NCBI RefSeq assembly: GCF_000336615.1
Contig: NZ_AOLW01000050.1
Coordinates: 33,630 to 97,629 of the forward strand
Direction: 5' to 3'
Source of the DNA: Haloarcula amylolytica JCM 13557
Lineage (GTDB): Archaea; Halobacteriota; Halobacteria; Halobacteriales; Haloarculaceae
DNA length: 64,000 nucleotides
A program made the position numbers and the translations under genes. This document shows, piece by piece, positions 25,470 through 34,004 of this stretch; the first letter of the stretch is position 1; each line of letters starts with the position of its first letter. The notes beneath the pieces were generated by a model. It made no database searches and had not been told where the DNA came from. It saw nothing but the letters and a program-made list of their open reading frames with translations.

Positions 25470-27467
25470 ATGCCTCATGTGCTTGAGCCAGATATGGCTG
25501 AGTCGTCCCCGCTGTCTGCCCTCCACGATTTCCGGGACCGGACCCGGTCCTGGTTCGCGGACGACCCCCGCGCCACTGTGAAGCTCGTCGTCGCTGTGAC
25601 GCTTCTCGGACTCGTCCTCAGAGTCGCGGCGCTCGGGAGCCGCGTCGCTCACTTCGACGAGGGCCGCGTGGCCTACTGGGCGCTCCATCTCCGCGACTCC
25701 GGCTCCTTTGCGTACCGCTACATCATCCACGGCCCGTTCATCCAGCACGTCGATAGCTGGGTGTTCACCGTCGCCGCGCCGACTGACTTCACGATGCGGT
25801 TACCGGTGGCGATTGTCGGCGGCCTCCTCCCGCTGACAGCGCTGCTCTTTCGCGAACACCTCCGGTCCGACGAGACTGTGTTCATGGCCGTGTTTCTCGC
25901 ACTCAATCCGGTCCTGCTGTACTTCTCGCGGTTCATGCGCAGCGACGTGCTGGTCGCGGCATTCATGTTCACCGCCTTCGGCCTGCTCGTCCGGTTCGTC
26001 GATACCCGCAAGGCGCGCTATCTCTACGGCGTCGGGGCGTTCATGGCACTGGGGTTCGCCTCGAAGGAGAACGCCATCGTCTACGTGCTGACGTGGCTCG
26101 GCGCGACCGGTCTCCTGCTGGCGAAGGTGCTCGTCCTCCCGAACGGCTACCGCGACGCGTTCGGCTTCCTCCGTGGCGTCCCGACCGTCGGCGCAATCTG
26201 GGGGCGGATGGCGGGTCGCGTCCGGGCGGACGTAGGACTCGTCGTCGGCACGGTTCGCTCGTTCCGCGACCGCCACGACAGCGCCGCGTCCGTCCTCGCG
26301 GCGTACGCGAGCCACATCGTCCTCGCCGCGCTGGTGTTCGGCCTCGTCTCGCTGTTCTTCTACGCCCCTCGCGGGGCCGGCGTCGCCGGCATCGAACACC
26401 CGCCAGCCCCTGCCGCAAGCGGCGACGTGAACTTCTGGTCAGGCGTGACGAACCCGTCGCTGTTCCCGGAACTCGTCGGGACCACCTGGGAGCGCGTCGT
26501 CGACCAGTACAGCGAGTGGTTCTCGCCGGCCTCGGAGAAAGCCACGACCACTGAGACGGGCCTCGTCGAGTCTATCGAGACGTTCTACGAGAGCGTCGAC
26601 GGCCACTACGAGGTACTGTTGAAAGCGCTGGGCTACACCGCGGCACCGCTGCTTCTGTTCTCGGCGTTCGGGTACGCGCTCGACCGGCTCGGAACCGTCG
26701 AGCCGCGCCATCTCGTCCCGTTCGCGGCCTACGGCGGCTACGTCTCGATTCTGGGGTACCCCATCGGGACCGACATCGGCGCGCCGTGGCTCGCCGTCCA
26801 CGTCGTCGTCCCGCTGTCGATTCCGGCCGCCGTCGGGCTCGCCGCCGTGATCCGGTGGGGGAACGAGTCGCTGTCGACTGACGACGTGACGGGCGCTGCC
26901 ATCGCCGCCGCTATCGTCCTGCTCGTTACGGCCCTCGTCGTCAACACCGCTGCCACGCGGGTGTACACCAACGAACACCTGGAGGGGAATCCGCTGGTCC
27001 AGTACGCCCAGCCACAGGAGTCGCTCCGCGACGACCTGGCGGAGATGGACCGAATCGCGACGGCCAGCGGAAACGGCACTGATGTCGTGATGTATCACGG
27101 GGAGCGCGGCGACGCCTACGACGGCGACGACGCGTACGTCAAGGAAGACCGCGGTGAGTGGAACGACTCGTGGTGGAACACCAGACCGACCTGTCTGCAG
27201 TGGTACAACTCGCTGCCGCTGCCGTGGTACTACGCGGCCGACGACGTGAACGTCTCGTGTGAGAACCGACCCGACACGCTCGCCGAACAGGCGCAAGAAG
27301 ACCAGCCGCCGATAGTCATTACCCAGCAGATCGACAGCACGGTCCCCACCGAACGGCTCGAAGCCGCCGGGTACGTGCCCAAGACCCACCGAATGCGAAC
27401 GAAGTACGGCTCGAACGACATGACGGTGTGGGTCCACGAGTCCTACGGGCGAGAACCGAACGGTTAA
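25470..27467 (+). CDS. Agl23-like flippase-associated membrane protein (GT-C fold)
   Basis: This 665-residue polytopic protein of the TIGR03663 / dolichyl-phosphate mannosyltransferase-like group begins with a cytosolic part, a helix, and the GT-C acidic loop HFDEGRVAYWALHLRDSG. More than ten helices follow, with ARGININE-rich loops such as LLYFSRFMRSDVLVA. A C-terminal extracellular domain of about 180 residues follows TAATRVYTNEHLEGN. Related proteins accompany archaeal protein N-glycosylation. A TATA-like CTTAAAAAC at 25435-25443 precedes the first ATG; a second ATG at 25494 is possible. Confidence 0.82.
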   Translation: MPHVLEPDMAESSPLSALHDFRDRTRSWFADDPRATVKLVVAVTLLGLVLRVAALGSRVAHFDEGRVAYWALHLRDSGSFAYRYIIHGPFIQHVDSWVFTVAAPTDFTMRLPVAIVGGLLPLTALLFREHLRSDETVFMAVFLALNPVLLYFSRFMRSDVLVAAFMFTAFGLLVRFVDTRKARYLYGVGAFMALGFASKENAIVYVLTWLGATGLLLAKVLVLPNGYRDAFGFLRGVPTVGAIWGRMAGRVRADVGLVVGTVRSFRDRHDSAASVLAAYASHIVLAALVFGLVSLFFYAPRGAGVAGIEHPPAPAASGDVNFWSGVTNPSLFPELVGTTWERVVDQYSEWFSPASEKATTTETGLVESIETFYESVDGHYEVLLKALGYTAAPLLLFSAFGYALDRLGTVEPRHLVPFAAYGGYVSILGYPIGTDIGAPWLAVHVVVPLSIPAAVGLAAVIRWGNESLSTDDVTGAAIAAAIVLLVTALVVNTAATRVYTNEHLEGNPLVQYAQPQESLRDDLAEMDRIATASGNGTDVVMYHGERGDAYDGDDAYVKEDRGEWNDSWWNTRPTCLQWYNSLPLPWYYAADDVNVSCENRPDTLAEQAQEDQPPIVITQQIDSTVPTERLEAAGYVPKTHRMRTKYGSNDMTVWVHESYGREPNG

Positions 27468-27492
27468 CCCTGCTGCTGTGAAAGCGCGCGGT

Positions 27493-28638
27493 ATGACGCT
27501 CACGTCACCAGGGCCGACCGTCGGCGTGGTCGGCGGTGGCCAACTCGGCCGGATGCTCGGCGAGGCGGCCGCGCCGCTCGGCCTCGAACTGCTCGTGACC
27601 GACCCGACGCCGGACTGCCCGGCAACACCGGTCGTCCGCGACCAGATCGTCGGCGACTTCGACGACGAGGCGACCTTGCGGGAACTCGCCGAGCGCGCCG
27701 ACTACCTCACGTTCGAGATCGAACTGGCCGACCCGGACGTTCTCGAACGGGTCGCCGAGGAGACCGGGACGCCGGTCCACCCCGCGCCCGAGACGCTCCG
27801 GACGATTCAAGACAAACTCGTCCAGAAGCGCCGGCTGTCGAACGCTGGCGTTCCGGTCCCCGAGTTTCGCGCCGTCGACACCGCCGCCGACCTCCGCGAG
27901 GCCTGCGAGGAACTGGGCTACCCCGCGATGCTCAAGGCCCGGACCGGCGGCTACGACGGCCGCGGGAACATCCGCGTCGAAGGCCCGGAAGACGTCGAGG
28001 ACGCTGTCGACGACATCGCCGGCCCCGCGATGGTCGAGGAGATGGTCGACTTCGAGCGCGAACTCGCGGTCATGGGCTGTCGCGGTGCGGACGAACGGGA
28101 CACGTTTCCGGTCACCGAGACGATTCACCGCGAGGAAATCCTCCGGGAGTCCGTCGCGCCGGCCAGAGCGTCGAAAGCCGTCCGCGAGCGCGCCCGAGAC
28201 GTCGCTCACGACGTGCTCGACGTGATGGACGGTCGCGGCGTGTTCGGCATCGAGCTGTTCGAGACGACCGACGGCGCGATTCTGCTCAACGAGATCGCGC
28301 CGCGACCGCACAACTCCGGCCACTGGACCATCGAGGGCTGTCACACCTCGCAGTTCGAGCAACACCTGCGGGCCGTCACCGGCCAACCGCTGGGATCGAC
28401 CGACCAGCGGTTCCCCACTGTGTCGACGAACATCCTCGGGGACGTTTCGGAGCGCCAGTCGGCAGCATTGCGGGGCGAAGACGGGATACTGGAGACGCCA
28501 CGGGCGCACCTGCACTGGTACGGCAAGCGCGAGGTGTACAACCTCCGGAAGATGGGGCACGTAACGCTGACGGCTGACGACCGCGACGGCCTGCTCGCCG
28601 ACGCGCGCGACCTCCGCGACGGACTGACTTTCGAGTGA
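27493..28638 (+). CDS. purK: 5-(carboxyamino)imidazole ribonucleotide synthase
   Basis: PurK is the ATP-grasp enzyme that carboxylates AIR and works with PurE. The 381-residue protein begins MTLTSPGPTVGVVGGGQLGRMLGEAA, the standard N-terminus, and has AMLKARTGGYDGRGN, EEMVDFERELAVM and LLNEIAPRPHNSGHW, all ATP-grasp metal and substrate segments. I use the ATG at 27493; a GTG five codons earlier is less likely. Confidence 0.93.
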   Translation: MTLTSPGPTVGVVGGGQLGRMLGEAAAPLGLELLVTDPTPDCPATPVVRDQIVGDFDDEATLRELAERADYLTFEIELADPDVLERVAEETGTPVHPAPETLRTIQDKLVQKRRLSNAGVPVPEFRAVDTAADLREACEELGYPAMLKARTGGYDGRGNIRVEGPEDVEDAVDDIAGPAMVEEMVDFERELAVMGCRGADERDTFPVTETIHREEILRESVAPARASKAVRERARDVAHDVLDVMDGRGVFGIELFETTDGAILLNEIAPRPHNSGHWTIEGCHTSQFEQHLRAVTGQPLGSTDQRFPTVSTNILGDVSERQSAALRGEDGILETPRAHLHWYGKREVYNLRKMGHVTLTADDRDGLLADARDLRDGLTFE

Positions 28639-28714
28639 CCGCGACGGACTGACACCGGGGTTCTCCGCAGTCCAGAACCGAGCGGTCTTTGACTATGCGG
28701 TCCTGAGTCACGGT

Positions 28715-29158
28715 ATGGAGCGACGGGATCTTCTCCGTGCGGCCGGCCCGGCGGCGGTCGCAGGGCTCGCCGGCTGCCTCGGCGGTGGGAGCGCTGACAC
28801 CGACTACGACGTGGGGATGTCCGCGAAGGCGTTTCGCCCGGTTCGCATCGCCGTCGAACCGGGGACGACCGTGCGGTGGCTCAACACGAGCAAACAGGGC
28901 CACTCGGTCACGGCCTACGAGGACGACATCCCCGACGACGCCGACTACTTCGCCTCCGGCGGCTTCGACACCGAACAGGCGGCCCGCGACAACTGGGGGA
29001 GTTCCTCCGGCGGGACGATGTACGAGGGCCAGGAGTTTACCCACACCTTCGAGGTACTCGGCGAGTACCCCTACTTCTGTATCCCGCACGAGCGAGCCGG
29101 GATGGTCGGGACCGTCGTCGTGACCGAAAACCCCGAAACGGTGACGAGCGGCGAGTAG
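28715..29158 (+). CDS. Tat-exported lipoprotein cupredoxin (halocyanin-like)
   Basis: The 147-residue copper protein has the N-terminus MERRDLLRAAG with a twin Arg and the lipobox LAGC; the mature protein begins with the cysteine. Blue-copper ligands are visible: His in GHSVTAYEDD and Cys, His and Met in YFCIPHERAGM. It acts as an electron carrier at the outer face of the membrane. It is preceded by 77 bases and stands alone on this strand. Confidence 0.9.
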   Translation: MERRDLLRAAGPAAVAGLAGCLGGGSADTDYDVGMSAKAFRPVRIAVEPGTTVRWLNTSKQGHSVTAYEDDIPDDADYFASGGFDTEQAARDNWGSSSGGTMYEGQEFTHTFEVLGEYPYFCIPHERAGMVGTVVVTENPETVTSGE

Positions 29159-29349
29159 CGGCGCTGTCGATTTTGTCGAGTCTTTTTCCTGTCTGCGCTG
29201 AGTGGGTCCTCTACGCGCTGTTTTGGGGTATCGGTCGCTAACTCCGACCGTCGGCAACAGCGTCACAGAAGAGGGGCAGGTCCGCTGCGTCGCTGTCGGG
29301 CTCGGTCTCTCACTCCGGCAGAAAAATCGAACGTCGGTGCTGGAACGCG

Positions 29350-29991
29350 TTAGGCTTCGACGTCGACGTCTTCCTCGTCCACGTCGACGGCTGTCTCCTC
29401 TTCGGCGGCGACTTCTTCTGGCCGCGCTTCGAGCGTGGTCTTCTTGATCTCGACGCGTCGGAGCGGGTAGATGTCCTTGGCTTCGCCGTAGATAGCCGAG
29501 GAGAGACGCCCTTCGACGACGCTGTCGATCAGCTGTTCGAAGGTGCGGTCTTCGGCCGTCTCCCGGACGAGGTCGATCATCGTCCGGCGGATGGCCTTCT
29601 CCTGGGAGGCGTCGGCCTTCTTCGTCGTCACGGCGACCGGCTGAATCTGGACGCGGTAGTCGTCCGTGGTCAGCACGGTGATGTAGGCCTCGACCTTCGA
29701 GGAGCCGCGGCGGACGAGCGAGCGGAGGTAGTCCCGCGTAAGTTCGTGGCGGATGAACTCCGTGTACGCCGAGTCCGAGGCGACCTCGTTGATCTTGAAG
29801 GTCAGCTTCGTGTTGTTCTCGCTGGCGTCGTTGGTCAGTTCGCCGAGCGTTGTTTCGATGGTGCGTCCGAGCACCTTGTCCGGTTCGTCTGCCGGTGTCT
29901 TACCGAGAACCTCCCGGTCGAACTGCTCGGGAGCCTGCACGGTGTACCACCGTTTCTGTTCTGTGCGCTTGGAAACGCTTCGTTCACTCAT
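29350..29991 (-). CDS. rps1e: 30S ribosomal protein S3Ae (eS1)
   Basis: The 213-residue small-subunit protein starts MSERSVSKRTEQKRWYTVQAP. Segments KLTFKINEVASDSAYTEFIRHELTRDYLRS (in parts), YRVQIQPVAVTTKK and IYPLRRVEIKKTTLEA are typical of eS1. An in-frame extension upstream lacks family similarity; the start at 29991 overlaps the pcc1 stop by 8 bases. The tail is very acidic (DVDEEDVDVEA). Confidence 0.95.
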   Translation of the reverse strand: MSERSVSKRTEQKRWYTVQAPEQFDREVLGKTPADEPDKVLGRTIETTLGELTNDASENNTKLTFKINEVASDSAYTEFIRHELTRDYLRSLVRRGSSKVEAYITVLTTDDYRVQIQPVAVTTKKADASQEKAIRRTMIDLVRETAEDRTFEQLIDSVVEGRLSSAIYGEAKDIYPLRRVEIKKTTLEARPEEVAAEEETAVDVDEEDVDVEA

Positions 29992-30214
29992 GGTTGGATT
30001 GTGTGTGTTGGTCTGCGAGCTGTGCTGCAACCCGGATGTTGACGACGTAGTCGTCGACAGTCGCCTGCAGGCCGCCGGTCGAGTCCCGCTCGACGGTCGT
30101 GACCACGGTGTCGCCCTCGACGCGCGTGGTCATCTCGTCGGTGTTGTCGGGCCGCACCGCGCGTGCGACGCGTTCGGGCGAGTCGTGCGTCGTGCGAATC
30201 TCGGCCCGTCTCAT
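29984..30214 (-). CDS. pcc1: KEOPS complex subunit Pcc1
   Basis: The 76-residue protein begins MRRAEIRTTHDSPERVARAVRPDNTDEM, with the charged strand DTVVTTVERDSTGGLQATVDDYVVN (in parts), matching the small dimeric Pcc1. KEOPS makes the t6A modification on tRNA. It sits between the RecJ-like gene and S3Ae with overlaps on both sides, an arrangement I recall from other Euryarchaeota. Confidence 0.85.
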   Translation of the reverse strand: MRRAEIRTTHDSPERVARAVRPDNTDEMTTRVEGDTVVTTVERDSTGGLQATVDDYVVNIRVAAQLADQHTQSNHE

Positions 30215-31329
30215 ACTGCCTCCCGGAACGCTTCGATGAAATCGGCCGTCGAAACGTCGAACCGAGCGCGTGCCCGGTCGCCTGTTCCGACGGCGTCGCC
30301 GCCGACCGTCTCGGCGGCGGCGTGCATCGTCTCGGACACGTCCCGGCCGTCCGTGGCGCGGGCCGCGGCCGCCGTGTCGGTGACGACGAGCGTCACCGGC
30401 TCCGGTGCGCGGAAGTCCGCGAACAGTCGAGCGACGGTGCCGGTCGGCATCGCGTCGCCGCGGGCGACGAACAGGCCGTCGTACCGGCCAGTGGTCGCCT
30501 CGGACACTGCTTCGTGGGCGCGCGCGGCGTGACTGCGCCAGGCGGCCAGCGCGTCCTCGCGGACGGCCTCGTGGCCGAGCGCGAGCGCGACGGCGGTGCC
30601 CGGCTGTTCCCGTGAGACGGCGTCGAGTACGTCGGCGTAGCCGCCGACCGTCTCGAAGGGGCCACCCATCGTCGGGCGGAGCGCGCGTTGGACCGCGTCG
30701 GCGGCCCGTGGCGGCGCGTCCGCAGTGACAGTCAGGGCGACCAGCGACGCGAGGCGTCGGTGGTCGTCGGCCGAGCGGTCCGCAGACTGGTTCGCGTCGG
30801 CGCTCAGGTCAGCGAGCGTGGCCCGTGCTGCATCGGCGTCGCCCGAGAAGGGCGCGACGAACAGCGTCGAGTGGGCCAGCCCGTCCGCGAGGTCCGTGCC
30901 CGGCACTGCGACGCCGGGTCGGCGGTCGAGTCCCGCCTGCTCGGCGGCTTCGGCGACGGTCCCGTCGACCTCTCCGGCGGCAATCGTGCCGGCCAGAGCG
31001 AGCGCGGGGTCAGCCGTTCCGCCGAGTTCGCGGGCGGTCTCAAAGGCAGTCGCGGCGGCGCGGTCGGTCAGCGTCACGTCGGCAGTCGGCTGCGTGCGAC
31101 CGATGGCGACAGTGATGTCGGTTTCCGTGGTCCGGTCGGGGTCCTCGAACGGGCGGACGACGCTCGCCTGAAACGGCGTGTCATCCAGTGCCCGTGCCAG
31201 CAGGCCAGTCGCGGCCAGCGCCTCGCCGGTCGCGTCGCTGACGAGGCGCACAAAGGTGGCCTCACTGAGCGACCCGGCGAGGTCGCCCGGCGACGTGGCT
31301 GGCGTCGGTTCCCGACCGGTCGCCGACAT
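30211..31329 (-). CDS. RecJ/GAN-like protein, apparently degenerate DHH
   Basis: The position between rps15 and pcc1 and the C-terminal DHHA1-like end (ETVGGDAVGTGDRARARFDVS) point to the archaeal RecJ-like family. The 372-residue protein, however, shows no DHH triad and no DxD site that I can find, and the glycine motif (normally GGGHxxAAG) is weakened. It may have lost catalysis and act as a partner of replication or KEOPS proteins, as known for inactive GAN homologues. Very rich in Ala, Asp and Thr. Confidence 0.55.
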   Translation of the reverse strand: MSATGREPTPATSPGDLAGSLSEATFVRLVSDATGEALAATGLLARALDDTPFQASVVRPFEDPDRTTETDITVAIGRTQPTADVTLTDRAAATAFETARELGGTADPALALAGTIAAGEVDGTVAEAAEQAGLDRRPGVAVPGTDLADGLAHSTLFVAPFSGDADAARATLADLSADANQSADRSADDHRRLASLVALTVTADAPPRAADAVQRALRPTMGGPFETVGGYADVLDAVSREQPGTAVALALGHEAVREDALAAWRSHAARAHEAVSEATTGRYDGLFVARGDAMPTGTVARLFADFRAPEPVTLVVTDTAAAARATDGRDVSETMHAAAETVGGDAVGTGDRARARFDVSTADFIEAFREAV

Positions 31330-31800
31330 CTATTCGAGACCCAGCGCTTCGACGGCGTTGTCGTAGCTGTAGGTGAAGTCCTCGTCGACCTCGTCACCGC
31401 GGTAGTAGTCGATGAGGCGTCGGATCTTCGACTGCGTGTTCTGGAGCGCACGCTTGTTCTGGTAGTCACCGGGGTTCTCGTCCATGTGGTCGCGCAGGCG
31501 GACGGCCCGCTCGAGCAGGTTCCGAAGGTCTTCCGGCAGGTCCGGCTCAGCTTCGTTCTCCTCGAGGATCTCGGTGACTTTCTTGCCGGTCGCGAGCGAG
31601 ACGTCAGGGATCGGTGTCCCCTGAACGCCCTCGTCGCGCAGCTTCAGGCCGATCTCGCTGGGCGAGTGGCCCTGTTCGGCCAGTTCGACGACGCGCTCTT
31701 CGATGGCGTCCTCGTCGACGTCACTCCACTCCGGGGGTTCGTCTGCCGCCGGTTTGTCCGAGTCGGACGAACCGCGACGGCGTGTATGCATTCGTGCCAT
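31330..31800 (-). CDS. rps15: 30S ribosomal protein S15 (uS15)
   Basis: The 156-residue protein starts MARMHTRRRGSSDSD and has the archaeal N-terminal domain (PSEIGLKLRDEGVQGTPIPDVSL in parts) and the core LRNLLERAVRLRDHMDENPGD and TQSKIRRLIDYYRG, diagnostic for uS15. Start at 31800 follows a 5' region with two palindromes (31849-31902). It heads the S15 / RecJ-like / Pcc1 / S3Ae operon. Confidence 0.95.
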   Translation of the reverse strand: MARMHTRRRGSSDSDKPAADEPPEWSDVDEDAIEERVVELAEQGHSPSEIGLKLRDEGVQGTPIPDVSLATGKKVTEILEENEAEPDLPEDLRNLLERAVRLRDHMDENPGDYQNKRALQNTQSKIRRLIDYYRGDEVDEDFTYSYDNAVEALGLE

Positions 31801-31848
31801 TGTAATCTGGTTGGAACCGCACGAACCGCTCTCGTTACGAGGCGTATT

Positions 31849-31864
31849 GGCACTGTACAGTGCC
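31849..31864. promoter_or_regulatory. Perfect 16-bp palindrome upstream of rps15
   Basis: GGCACTGTACAGTGCC is self-complementary over all 16 bases and lies 49-64 bases before the S15 start. It could be an operator for a dimeric repressor, or in RNA a hairpin used for autoregulation by S15. Its partner repeat follows at 31885. Confidence 0.5.
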
Positions 31865-31884
31865 GAACACGGCCGCAATCCCGA

Positions 31885-31902
31885 GCTGTGAAAATTCACA
31901 GC
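31885..31902. promoter_or_regulatory. Second inverted repeat upstream of rps15
   Basis: GCTGTGAA and TTCACAGC flank two A residues, giving perfect 8-bp arms 85-102 bases upstream of S15. It has a different sequence from the first palindrome but similar size, so the pair may bind two different factors or fold in the leader. Confidence 0.45.
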
Positions 31903-32087
31903 GAGTCAGATTTGCGGTCGTGCTGTTCCCATCTCCCTTTCTGAGAGGGCGCGACTAAACCGTTCCGCTTCCCGGTCGCGTCTCGAAACGGCGACACAGT
32001 CGTCAAATACGTCCCACAGCCGAAACACTCCGCAGTATTACAATTGATAACCCGCCCGCCTATCTTAAGTAATTTGTTGGGGTAGAT

Positions 32088-33863
32088 ATGCGCAGTATGG
32101 GTAGCGCTGGGCGGAGACTCGGCAGTCGCGGGCAGAGTGCTCCGCTCGGACTAGCGCTGGTTTTCGCAGTGATGATTATCTCGACGACGGCGGTCGTTGC
32201 ACTGGGTGCCGACGCAATTACGAGCACGCAAACGCAACTCGACGTGGAACGAACCGAGAAGTCGCTGACAGAACTCAATTCCAAAACCGCGCTCGTAGCG
32301 CTGGGACAGACGGACGTGCAACAGGTCTCGCTTCCCGCGAGCAGTTCGAGCACCTATCGTATCGACGAGAATGCCGGGTGGATGAACGTCTCCTATCAGA
32401 ATACAACGTCCGGGAGCCGGACGACTGTGTTCAACGAATCGATGGGTGAGGTGGCGTATCACGGCAGCGACGAGACGCGACTCGCGTATCAGGGAGGCGG
32501 CGTCTGGCGGTCAACCGGTGACGGAACGTCGGTGATGGTGTCCCCGCCCGAGTTCCACTACCGGGACGCGACGCTGACGCTCCCTCTCGTGACAGTGAGC
32601 GGGTCCGGGACAATCAGAGACAGCGCGTCGATCACCCACAACCGAACAACGTCGCACTTTCCGAACACCACGCGAAACGCGAACTTCACGAACCCGCTGG
32701 AAGACGGGAAAGTCAACGTTACCGTCCAGAGCGAGTACTACCGAGCGTGGGGCGGATACTTCGAGGAGCGAACGGACGGTGACGTGACGTACCAGCCCGA
32801 CAGCAGTCGTGTTTCGATCGTTCTCAAGGTCCCTGCAGGGCCGCGAAAAGTCCGGAACGCCGTCGCCGCGACGAGTGATTCCGGGTCGATCAAACTGAGC
32901 GGGAACGATGCATTTACCGACAGCTATACGTCGGCAGACGGGGACGGGTACGACGCCTCCGAGGCCGGTGACAGCGGCAATCTCACGACGGCAGGTGATG
33001 TCACCGTCACCGGGAGTGCGGAACTGAACGGGAACATCACCTCGGGCGGTCGCGTCGAATTCAGTAGTAACTCGATGACGTTCAACGGCAACCGGGTGGA
33101 ATGGGCGGACGCGTTCGAGGACAAACACGGAGCGTGTTCGGGGTCCTGCTCCGACGAACAGATCAGTTCGTTCGGCGACACCACCAGTATCAACTCCCAC
33201 GTCGACACACAGGTCGACGACCTGTCGTCGTCGAACGATAACGGGGGAACCATAGCCGACGACGGCGTTATCGACGGCACAGAGGGGGCGACGACACTGT
33301 CTGCTGGTAGCTATCACGTCGACAGGATCGACCTGAGCAACGACGTCGAGTTCGACACGACTGGTGGAGATGTGATCATTGGTGTCGAGAACTACGTGAG
33401 CCTGAACACCGGGAACGATATCACGGTGTCCGGCCCGAATCAGGTGAAGATATACGTAAAGGGCGAGTCGCCCGCGTCGGGCGGGAGCGCTGACGGCTAT
33501 CACTTCTTCACACGGGCGAGCGAGATCAGGACAACCGGCGCGGTCAGTGAGCGGTCGACGCAAGTGTGGATCTACGGCAAAGATAATCTCCAGGCCCGGA
33601 TGGAGAAGAAAGGGTCAGATAAGTCCAGAGTCACCGGCGTCATCTACGCGCCGGGGGGAAAGACCGGAACGAGCACGTTCGAGATCTGGAAGAGCGAACT
33701 CTACGGCGGTGCGGTCACCAGCCAAGTCGAACTGGAAAAGGGTGGCAGAGTCCACTTTGACCGGGCACTCAAACAAGAGCGCACAATTCCCAAAGACACG
33801 AGTGTAGTTGCGATCACCTATCTCCACATCTCGACGAACGACGTCAATATCACGTCCAATTGA
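32088..33863 (+). CDS. Secreted pilin-like protein with beta-roll (DUF7305-like) C-terminus, paralogue A
   Basis: The 591-residue protein has an N-terminal charged part, then RGQSAPLGLALVFAVMIISTTAVVA, a class III/pilin-like signal and helix. The middle holds AYQGGGVWRSTGDG and PPEFHYRDATLTLPL, shared with the next gene. The second half is repetitive beta-structure (TTAGDVTVTGSAELNGNI... VIYAPGGKTGTSTF... HFDRALKQERTIPKD), like the C-terminal domain of PilX-type pilus proteins. Probably a surface or pilus-associated adhesin; the exact role is not known. A TATA-like CTTAAGTAA near 32063-32071 precedes it. Confidence 0.7.
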   Translation: MRSMGSAGRRLGSRGQSAPLGLALVFAVMIISTTAVVALGADAITSTQTQLDVERTEKSLTELNSKTALVALGQTDVQQVSLPASSSSTYRIDENAGWMNVSYQNTTSGSRTTVFNESMGEVAYHGSDETRLAYQGGGVWRSTGDGTSVMVSPPEFHYRDATLTLPLVTVSGSGTIRDSASITHNRTTSHFPNTTRNANFTNPLEDGKVNVTVQSEYYRAWGGYFEERTDGDVTYQPDSSRVSIVLKVPAGPRKVRNAVAATSDSGSIKLSGNDAFTDSYTSADGDGYDASEAGDSGNLTTAGDVTVTGSAELNGNITSGGRVEFSSNSMTFNGNRVEWADAFEDKHGACSGSCSDEQISSFGDTTSINSHVDTQVDDLSSSNDNGGTIADDGVIDGTEGATTLSAGSYHVDRIDLSNDVEFDTTGGDVIIGVENYVSLNTGNDITVSGPNQVKIYVKGESPASGGSADGYHFFTRASEIRTTGAVSERSTQVWIYGKDNLQARMEKKGSDKSRVTGVIYAPGGKTGTSTFEIWKSELYGGAVTSQVELEKGGRVHFDRALKQERTIPKDTSVVAITYLHISTNDVNITSN

Positions 33864-34004
33864 CCGCCGACACACCTCACTTCATCACTACCGTAGCACT
33901 TGGCGTCGGTCGGTTTTCGTTGTGGCTGCCATAGACAGTCGCTGGTGGCGACTATCGACGAGGTGGCCAGCAGCCTTATCAGCTGTGATAACTACTGTCG
34001 GATA

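Noticed and set aside
30688..31944. A 418-aa plus-strand frame opposite the RecJ-like and S15 genes
   Set aside because: Low-complexity shadow translation of the opposite strand; the minus-strand genes have clear families and overlapping starts.
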